Positions 16,356 through 25,367 of a DNA stretch of 30,335 nt are shown here, piece after piece. The notes below the pieces were generated by a model, which had not been told where the DNA came from, did not search any database, and saw only the letters and a program-made list of their open reading frames with translations. The number at the start of each line of letters is the position of its first letter. Within the stretch, counting starts at the first letter, position 1. The stretch is from Glaciecola sp. UBA2563 (GTDB lineage Bacteria; Pseudomonadota; Gammaproteobacteria; Enterobacterales; Alteromonadaceae). The stretch is taken from the NCBI GenBank assembly GCA_002340325.1, contig DDLV01000085.1, positions 1 to 30,335 of the forward strand, written 5' to 3'. The position numbers and the translations under genes were made by a program.

Positions 16356-18317
16356 TTAGTAGGCTTCGTTATTTGGTTGATATAAGAATTCAGGTTTGTG
16401 CACAACATAGCCCTGAACATAATCGATGCCTAATTGACGAATGGCATCGAGTTCAGCCTGCGTTTCCACAAATTCTGCAACCGTTTTGATACCAAGTTCC
16501 TTGGATAGCTGAACAACCGACCTTATGATCGCTTGATTATTCGGTTTTCGTTCTATGTCCTGAATAAATGTGCCGTCTATTTTTATCTTATCAATATCCA
16601 ATTCCGCCAGATAACTATAGGACGACATACCACTTCCAAAATCATCCAATGCAACTTTACACCCATAGGATTTCAGGGTGTTGATAATGTTACTTGCTGT
16701 TTTTAAGTTTTTAACGATATCGGTTTCTGTGATTTCAAATGAGATGCGTTCAAATGAAATACGTTTAAAGTATATGTACGTATCATCAAATACGCTCTTA
16801 ATAAACGTTATGAAAGTCTTGTCCGAAAGAGATGAGCCTGAAAGGTTGATTGCATAGTCTTCCTTCTCATTGGGAAATGCCACTAAATAATCAATGGTGC
16901 ATTTAATAATGTATCTATCAATAACTTCCATTAAATTGAAATGCTCAGCCGCAGCAATAAACGGCCCTGGCGACAAATAACAACCTTGTCTATCTTTAAC
17001 ACGCATTAATACTTCATAATAGTGTTGTTTATTGCTGCGTTTTCTGCCGATTTCATTACTGACTTTGTCGCTGCCAAGTGCAGCCACTTTCTGTCGAAAA
17101 AGTACAATTCTGGTTTCTTCAAGTGCAAGCGTGATTTCGTGCACTTTTTTCATTTGGGCGCGGCGCTGTTTTATTTCTATAGAGTCAGGTGAATAAACAA
17201 CAACTTTGTTTTTACCCAAAGATTTAGCCTCTTGTAGACTGGCGTAGAGATTGTTTAACACTTGTTGACTATTAGTCTCAATTGATGAATGCGTGCAAAA
17301 AATACCCACGCTTGCAGTGAGCGACATTTCAATATTGTCTTGGCTGTATTTGAATTTTGAAATTGTCTTTTTGATTTTTTTAACACGCATAACGGCCTCC
17401 TCAGTATCATCGCAAAACAGAATCACGCCGAGCATATCGCCACCTATGCGACAAAGCTCCTCTTTAGAAGCTAGCACGTTCTTAATTTTTTTAGCTAACA
17501 AACGCATGTAGTGGTCTCCACCATCATTGCCAAATGCTTCGTTAATTATTTTAAAATTATTTAGATCGAAAATAGCGAAAGAAGCAGCTCGATTTTTCTT
17601 AATTGTATCCCTGATTGTATTGATAAACAGTTCTCTGTTGCCGGTTTGTGTGGTCTTGTCAGTAAGCGAAAGTTTGAGAAGCGCACCAGTGAGTCTGACG
17701 GTCAGCCAACAGAGCAAGACTTGTAATGTGAGAAAGGCGATCCCAAATATATAAATGTAAGTGTTTAGCCTTGAAAGCACCGAATTGCGTTTTACACTTA
17801 TCTCATTGTTTAAAATGCGAACGACGTGGTCCAATACCTGCGTTGCTTCTCTATCAATCCCTCTAACCTCTGCGTCACTTTTTTGCGCGTCATATTGGTA
17901 TGCGTTATAAATTTTAAGGGCGTTCAGGTAGTCAGTGAGCATCTCTTGGTGAGAGGTCCTAAATTTATCAGACAGGGGCTTTGCTGCACTATCGGTTTGT
18001 AATTTTTCATAGAGTAAATTAGCACTTGCCTGCGTAGCTGCAAATTCCTCTTTAAACAATGCCATATATTTTTCGAAGTCTATAAGATTTTGACCGCGTA
18101 GGAGAATATTCTTCCATTCTTGTATTTGCTTTTTGAAAAGGTACTGTGTTTGAAGGGCTTGAACCTCCACTTCGTTAAGTGCTTCTAGCTCAGCCATATT
18201 TTCAGTGTAAACATCTTGGAGTTTAGAAATGAACAATATAGTCGTCACTATAGCCAAAATTACAACTGTAAAGATTCTGCCGTAGTATTTCAATTTTCGG
18301 CTTTGTAGATACGTCAT
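16356..18317 (-). CDS. Membrane c-di-GMP phosphodiesterase, degenerate GGDEF plus EAL
   Basis: A 653-residue inner-membrane signalling protein that probably hydrolyses c-di-GMP. The start is the ATG at 18315-18317, with GGGAG upstream; a TTG one codon earlier is less likely. TM1 is at about 14-32, a helical periplasmic sensor region at 33-186, TM2 at about 187-210. The GGDEF domain (about 215-380) has the signature changed to GGDML (about 292-296), so cyclase activity is unlikely, though it might bind GTP. The EAL domain (about 395-640) keeps EVLMR, the Asn of NLSGSS, FEITET, DDFGSG, the Lys of KIDG and the Glu of AEFVET, so it is probably active. A 15-base tandem duplication lies just before FEITET. 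It is divergent from the GAF-GGDEF gene at 18517. Confidence 0.92.
   Translation of the reverse strand: MTYLQSRKLKYYGRIFTVVILAIVTTILFISKLQDVYTENMAELEALNEVEVQALQTQYLFKKQIQEWKNILLRGQNLIDFEKYMALFKEEFAATQASANLLYEKLQTDSAAKPLSDKFRTSHQEMLTDYLNALKIYNAYQYDAQKSDAEVRGIDREATQVLDHVVRILNNEISVKRNSVLSRLNTYIYIFGIAFLTLQVLLCWLTVRLTGALLKLSLTDKTTQTGNRELFINTIRDTIKKNRAASFAIFDLNNFKIINEAFGNDGGDHYMRLLAKKIKNVLASKEELCRIGGDMLGVILFCDDTEEAVMRVKKIKKTISKFKYSQDNIEMSLTASVGIFCTHSSIETNSQQVLNNLYASLQEAKSLGKNKVVVYSPDSIEIKQRRAQMKKVHEITLALEETRIVLFRQKVAALGSDKVSNEIGRKRSNKQHYYEVLMRVKDRQGCYLSPGPFIAAAEHFNLMEVIDRYIIKCTIDYLVAFPNEKEDYAINLSGSSLSDKTFITFIKSVFDDTYIYFKRISFERISFEITETDIVKNLKTASNIINTLKSYGCKVALDDFGSGMSSYSYLAELDIDKIKIDGTFIQDIERKPNNQAIIRSVVQLSKELGIKTVAEFVETQAELDAIRQLGIDYVQGYVVHKPEFLYQPNNEAY
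16734..16763 (-). repeat. 15-bp tandem duplication inside EAL domain
   Basis: Two adjacent 15-base copies, 16734-16748 and 16749-16763, identical at 13 of 15 positions. They encode RISFE twice in a row immediately before the catalytic ITE segment of the EAL domain. Family members usually have one copy at this place, so this looks like an in-frame slippage insertion of five residues. Confidence 0.7.
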
Positions 18318-18516
18318 CAAATGGCTCCCAACTAATACCTCTTTATATCAACATAAAATAACTCTGATGACTCGTATCTTATCGAATTTCCAATAGTTTT
18401 CAAAAATAATTCATAATATAATAAAAATTATTAATTATCACATTGATCTAATATAGATATAAACCGTGTATTCGCTGTATACTAATTGATCACGTTTGTT
18501 TTTTAATTTTTAAGAA

Positions 18517-20091
18517 ATGAGTAGTTTCGAAGAAAAGCGTCTGCAAGCTCTTAGAAGACTATCAATACTTGATACTCCTACTGAGGCTCGATTCGATAAA
18601 ATCACCTTAGCAGCGAAAACTATTTTCAAAACCAAAGTAGCCTTATTTACAATCATCGACCATGAACGGCAGTGGTTCAAATCTAAACATGGATTATATA
18701 TAGATGAAACACCTCGATCAGTTGCATTTTGTGATGTTGCCATCAGACATAGCAATATATTCGTGATCAATGATGCAGCTAAGCATCAAATGTTCAAAGA
18801 CAACCCACTTGTAGTTGCCAAACCTAACATTCGATTTTATGCGGGTGCTCCCATTAGGGAGCCAAGAGGTTTCGCTATCGGAACGCTGTGTATCATTGAT
18901 GATCAACCCAGGGATGTTACGCCAGCTGACTTAGAAGGATTGCGTTTGCTTGCCGATATCATCGAGCACAGCTTACAAAATGTCTCCCAACCAGAGAAGA
19001 CGACTCTTGCATTGTCAGGCTCTCCACTCGACAATGCAATAAAGCGGGCTCAAACGGTATTTCTGACAAGCGATGATGTTGAACTGGCATTTAATTACGT
19101 GTTACAAGATTTGCTTGAGCTTACTCATAGTCGATATGGACTAATTGGTGAAGTAAAGAAAGATGAAGAAGGCGCGCGATTTATTCAAATCAAATCCATT
19201 ACCAACCTCTCTTGGAATGAGGCATCCGAAGCTCTTTACCAAAAGATGAAAGGTGAGGGGATGTTCTTTCGTAATCAAAACAATATACTCGGTACGCCAC
19301 TTAAAACCGGTAAAATAGTAGTTGCCAATGATTTTGAAAATGATAATCGTAAACTCAATCCTCCCGAAGGCCACCCACATTTAGAAAACTATATGGGAAT
19401 TCCAGTTTTCGTCGCAGATCAACTTGTCGCGCTAGTTGGCCTTGCCAATAAAGATGGTGGATTTAAGAAATCAATGAGCGAGGAAATTCAGCCGCTCTTA
19501 AATACCGTTGGAAACCTCATTGAAAGAACGCAGTTAATCCAAAAAAATGAGGAGCAAAAAGAACTGCTTAGGATTGCGGCAAATTATGATGAATTGACCG
19601 GGTTGCCCAATCGGCGCCGGCTACGCGCGATCTTTGAAAAAGAACAGGCACTTGCAATAAAAGCTGGCTATTCTATCGCCATATTATTTTTAGACTTAGA
19701 TGGGTTCAAAGAAGTTAATGATCGAAACGGGCACAGCGTGGGTGATGCTGTATTAAAGCGCGTTGCTCAAAGGTTGCAGAGTGTTGTGAGAAGTCAAGAC
19801 ACCGTTGCAAGACTCGGTGGTGATGAATTTGTTGTGGTGCTCACACAATACAACCACCCAAGAATACTCGATAGGATATTAGGATCTCTTAAAGATCCTA
19901 TTATTCACAAGAATTTAGCGATAAGCATTTCTGCAAGCATTGGAGCAACGCTTTTTCCTGAAAACAATTCTGACCTTGATACCTTGTTACGTCACGCTGA
20001 CCAAGCTATGTACGTGGCTAAGCAAGAGGGGAAAAATCGTTATAAATTTTTCGATATTACGCTGCATTCAAAAAATAAAGCGCGCTTATGA
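18517..20091 (+). CDS. GAF-GAF-GGDEF diguanylate cyclase (lost EAL domain)
   Basis: A 524-residue soluble protein predicted to make c-di-GMP. GAF domain 1 spans about 5-155 (RLSILDTPTEARFDKIT, FYAGAPI, GTLCIID), a type common in sensor proteins. GAF domain 2 spans about 175-340 (RYGLIGEV, NYMGIPVFV). A short linker helix leads to GGDEF at about 352-515, with DELTGLPNRR, FLDLDGFKEVND and an intact ARLGGDEF (GGDEF at 434-438). The allosteric inhibition site RxxD is present as RSQD at 425-428. The reading frame ends at a TGA (20089-20091) right after KNKARL, where homologues continue into an EAL domain. In-frame EAL sequence follows the stop. The ATG has only a weak upstream AAGAA. The 196-base gap to the divergent EAL gene must hold both promoters. 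Confidence 0.9.
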   Translation: MSSFEEKRLQALRRLSILDTPTEARFDKITLAAKTIFKTKVALFTIIDHERQWFKSKHGLYIDETPRSVAFCDVAIRHSNIFVINDAAKHQMFKDNPLVVAKPNIRFYAGAPIREPRGFAIGTLCIIDDQPRDVTPADLEGLRLLADIIEHSLQNVSQPEKTTLALSGSPLDNAIKRAQTVFLTSDDVELAFNYVLQDLLELTHSRYGLIGEVKKDEEGARFIQIKSITNLSWNEASEALYQKMKGEGMFFRNQNNILGTPLKTGKIVVANDFENDNRKLNPPEGHPHLENYMGIPVFVADQLVALVGLANKDGGFKKSMSEEIQPLLNTVGNLIERTQLIQKNEEQKELLRIAANYDELTGLPNRRRLRAIFEKEQALAIKAGYSIAILFLDLDGFKEVNDRNGHSVGDAVLKRVAQRLQSVVRSQDTVARLGGDEFVVVLTQYNHPRILDRILGSLKDPIIHKNLAISISASIGATLFPENNSDLDTLLRHADQAMYVAKQEGKNRYKFFDITLHSKNKARL

Positions 20092-20193
20092 GTATTGTCA
20101 GCAATAACTGATGCAGTCACAAAACGGCAATTTGAACTGTTTTACGAACCTCAAGTTGACTTAAAAAAAGCAGGGTTATTGGCTTTGAGGCGG
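20092..20193 (+). pseudogene. Remnant of EAL domain, same frame as upstream cyclase
   Basis: Directly after the TGA of the GAF-GAF-GGDEF gene, the same frame encodes AITDAVTKRQFELFYEPQVD, the standard first strand of an EAL domain linked to GGDEF (compare the usual FELYYQPQVDL). It then reads KKAGLLALRRL, where an intact domain would have about five more residues including the E of the EAL motif before the Leu-Arg pair. Similarity stops near 20193. The ancestral gene therefore encoded GAF-GAF-GGDEF-EAL and lost its phosphodiesterase half by a nonsense change plus deletion and decay. Confidence 0.8.
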
Positions 20194-20836
20194 TTATCCG
20201 ACCGTACCACCCTATATTCTAGTCTAATAGATCTGGACACATTAATTGTAGACAATAGAAGTAAAACGATTAAGGTTTTGGTATGGGAACAAAGCGAAAC
20301 TACTGTACTAGTTTGATTACCAAGGGAAACTGACGGTATAACTACCAAGCGACGTTGACGTAATCTATAGAAGGTACAACCTGATTCTACAGTGTGTTTG
20401 GTGCCATTTGCAGAACGTTGCTATATTAACTTTGAATAAGAGCTCAGGGCATGATCCGGTCAGTCGCATTTCTTTTGCGATAGTCGACTATGTACGTTTT
20501 ACAGACGGCGGGCAAGCAAGCCAATAATGACTTTTCATGTTACAAAGCTGTTACTGACTATGTGAGTCAATTAGCGCAATTGCTGACGCACACAAATAAA
20601 TCAGTGTAAAAAGCTCGCTACCTAGAACCCCACTATGATCCGTTGTTAACAGCACAGCCGAATGAATGCTGTCTATGCGCTTTTGGATGTTACTTGCGGC
20701 GTTTCCACCTCTAGCTCTTAAGAACTTTTCAATGGTCGAGTTCCTGGCGCGTTTAACCATTTCCAGAGTTGCCCGCTCTTTGATTGAATTTCACTTGTGC
20801 TTAGAAATTTTTTGATAAGCAACTCGACTTGACAAG
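20194..20836. other. Decayed or non-coding region, no intact gene
   Basis: About 640 bases with only short open frames on both strands. The longest is a 69-codon minus-strand frame at 20551-20760 that I cannot relate to any family. The stretch follows the EAL remnant and may hold debris of the lost 3' end of that gene or of an insertion that removed it, but no transposase motif, terminal inverted repeat or target duplication could be recognised by eye. Confidence 0.55.
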
Positions 20837-21370
20837 TCACTTTACTGTTTGTCGCAAACTAATAGTACAAAGATAGATAAACGTCGCAGCAAGAAGAATA
20901 TTACTAACATTAGCAAGTTTTGCCGGCCAGTTTAATAATGGCGTCGCTACAAATATGCCGGCACCCAAAAGGATAACGACTCCGGTCCAGATTGGGAAGT
21001 GCTTTGATTTTAAAACTGAGACACCAAACATAAGCATACCCAATAACCATAGGGCGCCGGGTATTTTATAAATCGGTTTTATGTTTAGGAATTCAGGAAT
21101 TGTTAAGCCCGAATGCATGACTTCAATTGGGAAATAGATTACACCAACATAGGCAATCAAGGTTGTCGCTGCTCCGAAGGCACTGAGTACGTTCTTGCAT
21201 TGTCCCGATTGAATTTTATGTAATCCCCAAACTCCAAAACCAGCGAACACGTGATATAGGGCAGTGAGATAATAAACTGCAGCGTTGTATCCGCTCAGGT
21301 AAATTTCGATAACTTCTGAGCAAATCCAAAATGAAAAACCCAATATTCCCGCATAGAGCAAATAGTTCAT
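20837..21370 (-). CDS. Polytopic membrane protein of unknown function
   Basis: A 177-residue hydrophobic protein with about five or six membrane helices, at roughly 4-24, 32-52, 60-82, 104-120, 123-142 and 150-170. No catalytic motif and no named family recognised. The start is the ATG at 21368-21370, with AAAGG close upstream. It is on the same strand as, and 72 bases downstream of, the disrupted beta-lactamase-family gene, so the two may once have formed an operon. AT-rich codon use is like the neighbours. Confidence 0.7.
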   Translation of the reverse strand: MNYLLYAGILGFSFWICSEVIEIYLSGYNAAVYYLTALYHVFAGFGVWGLHKIQSGQCKNVLSAFGAATTLIAYVGVIYFPIEVMHSGLTIPEFLNIKPIYKIPGALWLLGMLMFGVSVLKSKHFPIWTGVVILLGAGIFVATPLLNWPAKLANVSNILLAATFIYLCTISLRQTVK

Positions 21371-21442
21371 AAACCTTTAGGCGTTATCACCAAGGAATTT
21401 TCGCAAAACGCCATTTTTTATTAGTAGTTTGTGTTACAAATT

Positions 21443-22915
21443 CTACTGTTTTGTCATCACAAAGCCATGGCTTGAATAGCGATCAATATTGCCTTCATCA
21501 TCTCGAATAAAGGTCAATGTTTCACCCATATCGCCCTCATCGCGTTTCCTACGAAAAGTGTCTCCTTCAACATGGATATATGTCGTTGCGTTCTTACCAG
21601 CATTAGCATCAGAAAGTCGTATGAGGACGATGCCTTCTGAAGCGGGGATAACGTATGTCACGTTATCATAACCTTCCCAACCAAACTGTCCCTCGTACTC
21701 GTAAAAATCGTGTTGTTCTTCCTCTGATGTGTTGTCGCCCGTTACATTGTCATCTTTTTCAACAGCTCCAATAACCGCACTAGCTGCAATATCTGCGATA
21801 CCATTGATCATGGCTGCAGGGTTTATATCGTTCGTATTAACCATGCCTATCATGGCAAGTTTGTCTTTAGGTCGTATTAACAACTGCGCACGGTAACCCG
21901 GGCAATAACCGCCATGGCCAAACGCCATTTCTTCACCTAAAGGTCGGAAAAAATAGCCCAAACCAACTCTGGGCGAGTCCGGGTCAAAGGGGTCGTAAAA
22001 CTGCACGCGCAACATTTCTTTTAACGTATCTGCTTTAAGTACTTCCTCATCACCGGTTTCTAATAACCGAAAATGCCATGAAGCAAATGCAGCCAAGTCT
22101 GTTACCGATGCTGCATATCCGGCTGCTGGTGCATAACCGCGCATTTGGTAAGGTTTAAAAATCGATCGCTCCTGATTGCCAATATGGTATTTGTTGCCAA
22201 CCGAGAAACGGCCTTCGTCGTAATCAAGTGGAAGCTCAGAACTGATACCTTGCAAGCCAAGCGGCTGAAGGATTTCTGAACTGATATATTCGTGATAATC
22301 CTTTCCAGAAACTTCAGTAATCAGTTTACCAAGAAGAGACATGCCAAGGTTAGAATACTGAAAATTGATATGTGGTGAATACAATCGCTGTTGTTCGCTG
22401 AGCATTGAAAAAACAGCATCCGATGTTGGCATATCGTTTATTACGTTCCAATGTGTTCCTGAGCTTTCACGAGGCAGTCCGGCTGAATGACTCAAAAGCT
22501 GCCGGATAGTAATTGGACTTTCACCTGTTTCATCTGTCGGTGCTATAGAAAACCCTTCTAAATAGCTAGATAAAGGCGCATCGAGTTAGACCTTACCGTC
22601 GTCAACCAGTGTCATCACACCAATTGATGTAAATAATTTTGAGATCGAACAAATCGAATAAGAGTGGTTTGGTGTCATAGCTTGCTTTGCACTTACATCT
22701 GAGTAGCCGTAGGCATGGCTCCAAATCACATCTTGATCTAGTGTAAGCGCGACACTTGCGCCCGGTGCGAATTGATCGCGCATCTGAAAATCCATCCACG
22801 CTTCTGCAGCGCGCAATCTAGCATCGCGCAAATCTTCAGCATCTGAAGCAATACTCACTCCAATTGAACCAATCATAAGAGTAAGTATTGAGGCAGTAAA
22901 CAAGGTCCTTTTCAT
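21443..22915 (-). pseudogene. Serine beta-lactamase-family hydrolase with one in-frame stop
   Basis: A secreted class C-like serine hydrolase gene of 490 codons broken by a single TAA at codon 110 (22588-22586). The parts before and after the stop are in the same frame, and the 30 codons between the stop and the next possible start (TTG at 22495) also read as family sequence (PLSSYLEGF, TIRQLLSHSAG), so this is a nonsense mutation and not two genes. Codons 1-24 give a signal peptide. The active-site motif SISK is at 90-93, YSN at 187-189, and HGG in the KTG position at about 334-336. A C-terminal region of about 100 residues resembles the extra domain found in many such hydrolases. GGAG precedes the ATG. 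The first piece keeps the nucleophile but lacks most of the fold; the second lacks it, so activity should be lost unless there is readthrough or a sequencing error. Confidence 0.85.
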
Positions 22916-22938
22916 GAGGTCTCCAGTTCTTTGTGTTG

Positions 22939-22951
22939 CTGTTTAAAACAG
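22939..22951. promoter_or_regulatory. 13-base palindrome upstream of the beta-lactamase-family gene
   Basis: CTGTTTAAAACAG, a near-perfect palindrome with a single central base, 24 bases before the start codon at 22915. It could be a regulator site in the leader. No regulator can be named. Confidence 0.25.
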
Positions 22952-23078
22952 TTTTGTTTATTACTTAAGTGTGCCTTCAAACTTGGGTCTTCGTCTATAG
23001 CTTTTCAAGAATATTGGCAAGCACACAATCAATCGGTTATTCAATACATGTGATTACCTAATTTGCAGAAAAGGCACA

Positions 23079-25367
23079 TTAATTTTTATGCGTAGTTTGA
23101 ATAATCTGGGTATCTTTTTCTAACAAAACTGCTATGGATTTTGAGGTAGGTGTGAAAGACTTATCGCCAACACTGTCGATCGGAACGAGTGGGTTGGTTT
23201 CAGGATAATATGCCGCTAGATCACCCCCTGGAATATCATAAAATACAACTTTAAACCCAGAAATTTCTCGCGTAATATTGTCTTGCCAAATAGAAGTGAT
23301 CTTCACCAAATCGCCCTCGGAAAAACCATTTCTATTGGCATCTTTAGCATTCATAAACAAGACTTTTCGTTCACCTGTTACACCTCTATACCTGTCATCC
23401 ATGCCATAGACGGTTGTATTGTATTGATCGTGAGAGCGCATACTTTGAAGGGTAAAAACCGTCTGTTTTTGCTGTTTTATTTTCTCGCTGACACGCTCAG
23501 GAAAAATATCGTCTGGCAGTGAAGCTGCGCTAAATTCAGCAAAGCCTGAAGCAGTTTTCCAGCGAAGCGTCGCTGCAGAATTGCCCAAATAAAAACCGCC
23601 GGGCTGTGCCAGATTCGCATTAAAATTGTCAAAGCCGTCAATACTTTTTGCGATAAGGTTTCGAACTTGGTGGTTATCTTCGGCTAAAGACAACCAGTCC
23701 ACAGGCTTGTTACCTAATGTTGCATGGGCGATATTGGCAATGATATTCACTTCAGAGCGAATATTTTCGCTTACTGGTTCAGTTCTGCCTTGCGACGCAT
23801 GGACCATGCTAAAGGTGTCTTCCACGGTAATTTGTTGTTCGCCTTTCGGGGTTAAATCAATTTCAGTGCGGCCTAAACAGGGTAAGATAAGGGCATGTTG
23901 AGACACTTGGAGATGGCTGCGATTAAGTTTGGTACTGATTTGCACATTTAGCTCAGCGTTTTTTACTGCCTGTTGCGTAAACTTGCTATCAGCGGCGGCG
24001 GCTGCAATATTTCCGCCCAGACAAATAAGGACTTTGCTGCGTTTATCATGCAACGCATTTAACGCATGATAGACGTTATGCCCTTGTTTTTTAGGGAATT
24101 CAGTTTTAAATTGTTTCTGTAGATTTTCAATAAAACGAAGCGCTGGTTTTTCATTAATGCCCATCGTTCTGTTGCCCTGCACATTGCTGTGCCCACGGAC
24201 AGGGCAGAGCCCCGCGCCTTTTCTTCCAATCTGACCAAATAATAAGTGAAGGTTTACAATTTCCTTTATGGTGTCAACAGAATGCTTATGCTGTGTAATT
24301 CCCATTGCCCAGGTGGCGATGCAGTTTTTGCTATTAGCGAAGAGGTTTGCTGCCTGAATAATCTGCGCTTTTTCCAGTCCTGACTGAATTAGAATCATGT
24401 CCCATGAGGTTTCTTTTACCTGCTGGCAGTATTCGTCATATTGAGCGGTATGAGTCTCAATAAACTGATGGTTAAAATGGTCACCATCTTCCATGAGGTA
24501 CTTTACCATTCCTCTAATAACGGCCATATCACCACCGAGTTTGGGAGAAAAATAGGCATGACTAATTTGCGTAGCAGAGGGCGTGAGCAACTCTGTCGGA
24601 ACCTGAGGGCTTGCAAAGCGCTCTAGACCGACCTCTTTAAGATTGTTAAATGCGACTATTTTACAGCCGCGTTTAGCGGCTTTCCGAAGCGAATTGAGCA
24701 TTCTCGGATGGTTGGTGCCGGGGTTTTGCCCAAGCACAAATATACAATCAGCGTGATCAAAATCCTCTAGAGTAACAGTGCCTTTGCCAATACCAATTGA
24801 CGTATTAAGTGCTACACCGCTGGCTTCATGGCACATGTTTGAACAGTCCGGAAAGTTATTTGTGCCAAAGGTTCTTCCCATCAACTGATAAAGATAGGCA
24901 ACTTCATTGCTCGCCCTACCAGAAGTATAAAACTCAGCTTCGTCTGGGCTTGTTAGTGAATTAAGTTTTACGGCGATGCATTTGAACGCCTCGTCCCAGC
25001 CGATTGGTTCGTAATGGTCTGTGACTGGATTGTACTGCAATGGTTCGGCAAGTCTGCCTTGATATTCAAGCCAGTAGTCACTTTGTTTGTTTAGATAACT
25101 AACAGAGTGTTTCGCAAAAAAATCACGTCCGATAGTCTTGTTTGTCGACTCCCAGGCGATTGCCTTAGCACCATTTTCACAAAATTGGAACACGCCTTCC
25201 GCTGAGTCACCCCATGCACATCCGGGACAATCGAAGCCTTTATCTTGATTGACTCTAAATAGGTTTTTCACATTATCTTTGACTTTTCTACTTTCCAGCA
25301 GTCGCGATAACGTTGATTTTAGCGACGGCATACCACCTGCTTTTTCCGCTTTTTTAGATATCGTCAT
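23079..25367 (-). CDS. FdhF/YdeP-family molybdopterin oxidoreductase
   Basis: A cytosolic formate-dehydrogenase-like molybdoenzyme, 762 residues, close to E. coli YdeP in length and layout. The N-terminal motif FDCPGCAWGD (Cys47 and Cys50) with FCENGAKAIAWE (Cys63) is typical of YdeP-type proteins. The molybdenum ligand position reads FPDCSNMCHEASG, with Cys179 where FdhF has selenocysteine. Further MGD-binding segments are FVLGQNPGTNHPR, AHATLGNKPVDW and, in the C-terminal dinucleotide domain, MRSHDQYNTTVYG. No Tat signal, so cytoplasmic. In this family the substrate is not settled; formate oxidation is possible but not shown. Its ATG overlaps the FdhD stop by 4 bases (ATGA), which strongly couples the two genes. 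Confidence 0.93.
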   Translation of the reverse strand: MTISKKAEKAGGMPSLKSTLSRLLESRKVKDNVKNLFRVNQDKGFDCPGCAWGDSAEGVFQFCENGAKAIAWESTNKTIGRDFFAKHSVSYLNKQSDYWLEYQGRLAEPLQYNPVTDHYEPIGWDEAFKCIAVKLNSLTSPDEAEFYTSGRASNEVAYLYQLMGRTFGTNNFPDCSNMCHEASGVALNTSIGIGKGTVTLEDFDHADCIFVLGQNPGTNHPRMLNSLRKAAKRGCKIVAFNNLKEVGLERFASPQVPTELLTPSATQISHAYFSPKLGGDMAVIRGMVKYLMEDGDHFNHQFIETHTAQYDEYCQQVKETSWDMILIQSGLEKAQIIQAANLFANSKNCIATWAMGITQHKHSVDTIKEIVNLHLLFGQIGRKGAGLCPVRGHSNVQGNRTMGINEKPALRFIENLQKQFKTEFPKKQGHNVYHALNALHDKRSKVLICLGGNIAAAAADSKFTQQAVKNAELNVQISTKLNRSHLQVSQHALILPCLGRTEIDLTPKGEQQITVEDTFSMVHASQGRTEPVSENIRSEVNIIANIAHATLGNKPVDWLSLAEDNHQVRNLIAKSIDGFDNFNANLAQPGGFYLGNSAATLRWKTASGFAEFSAASLPDDIFPERVSEKIKQQKQTVFTLQSMRSHDQYNTTVYGMDDRYRGVTGERKVLFMNAKDANRNGFSEGDLVKITSIWQDNITREISGFKVVFYDIPGGDLAAYYPETNPLVPIDSVGDKSFTPTSKSIAVLLEKDTQIIQTTHKN

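Noticed and set aside
20551..20760. 69-codon minus-strand frame in the decayed region
   Set aside because: No family resemblance and no clear ribosome-binding site. I considered a transposase fragment but found no supporting motif.
20089..22588. Stop-codon recoding (readthrough) as a common explanation for the two interrupted genes
   Set aside because: The two stops differ (TGA and TAA), and the sequence after the first is visibly degraded, so ordinary gene decay explains them better.
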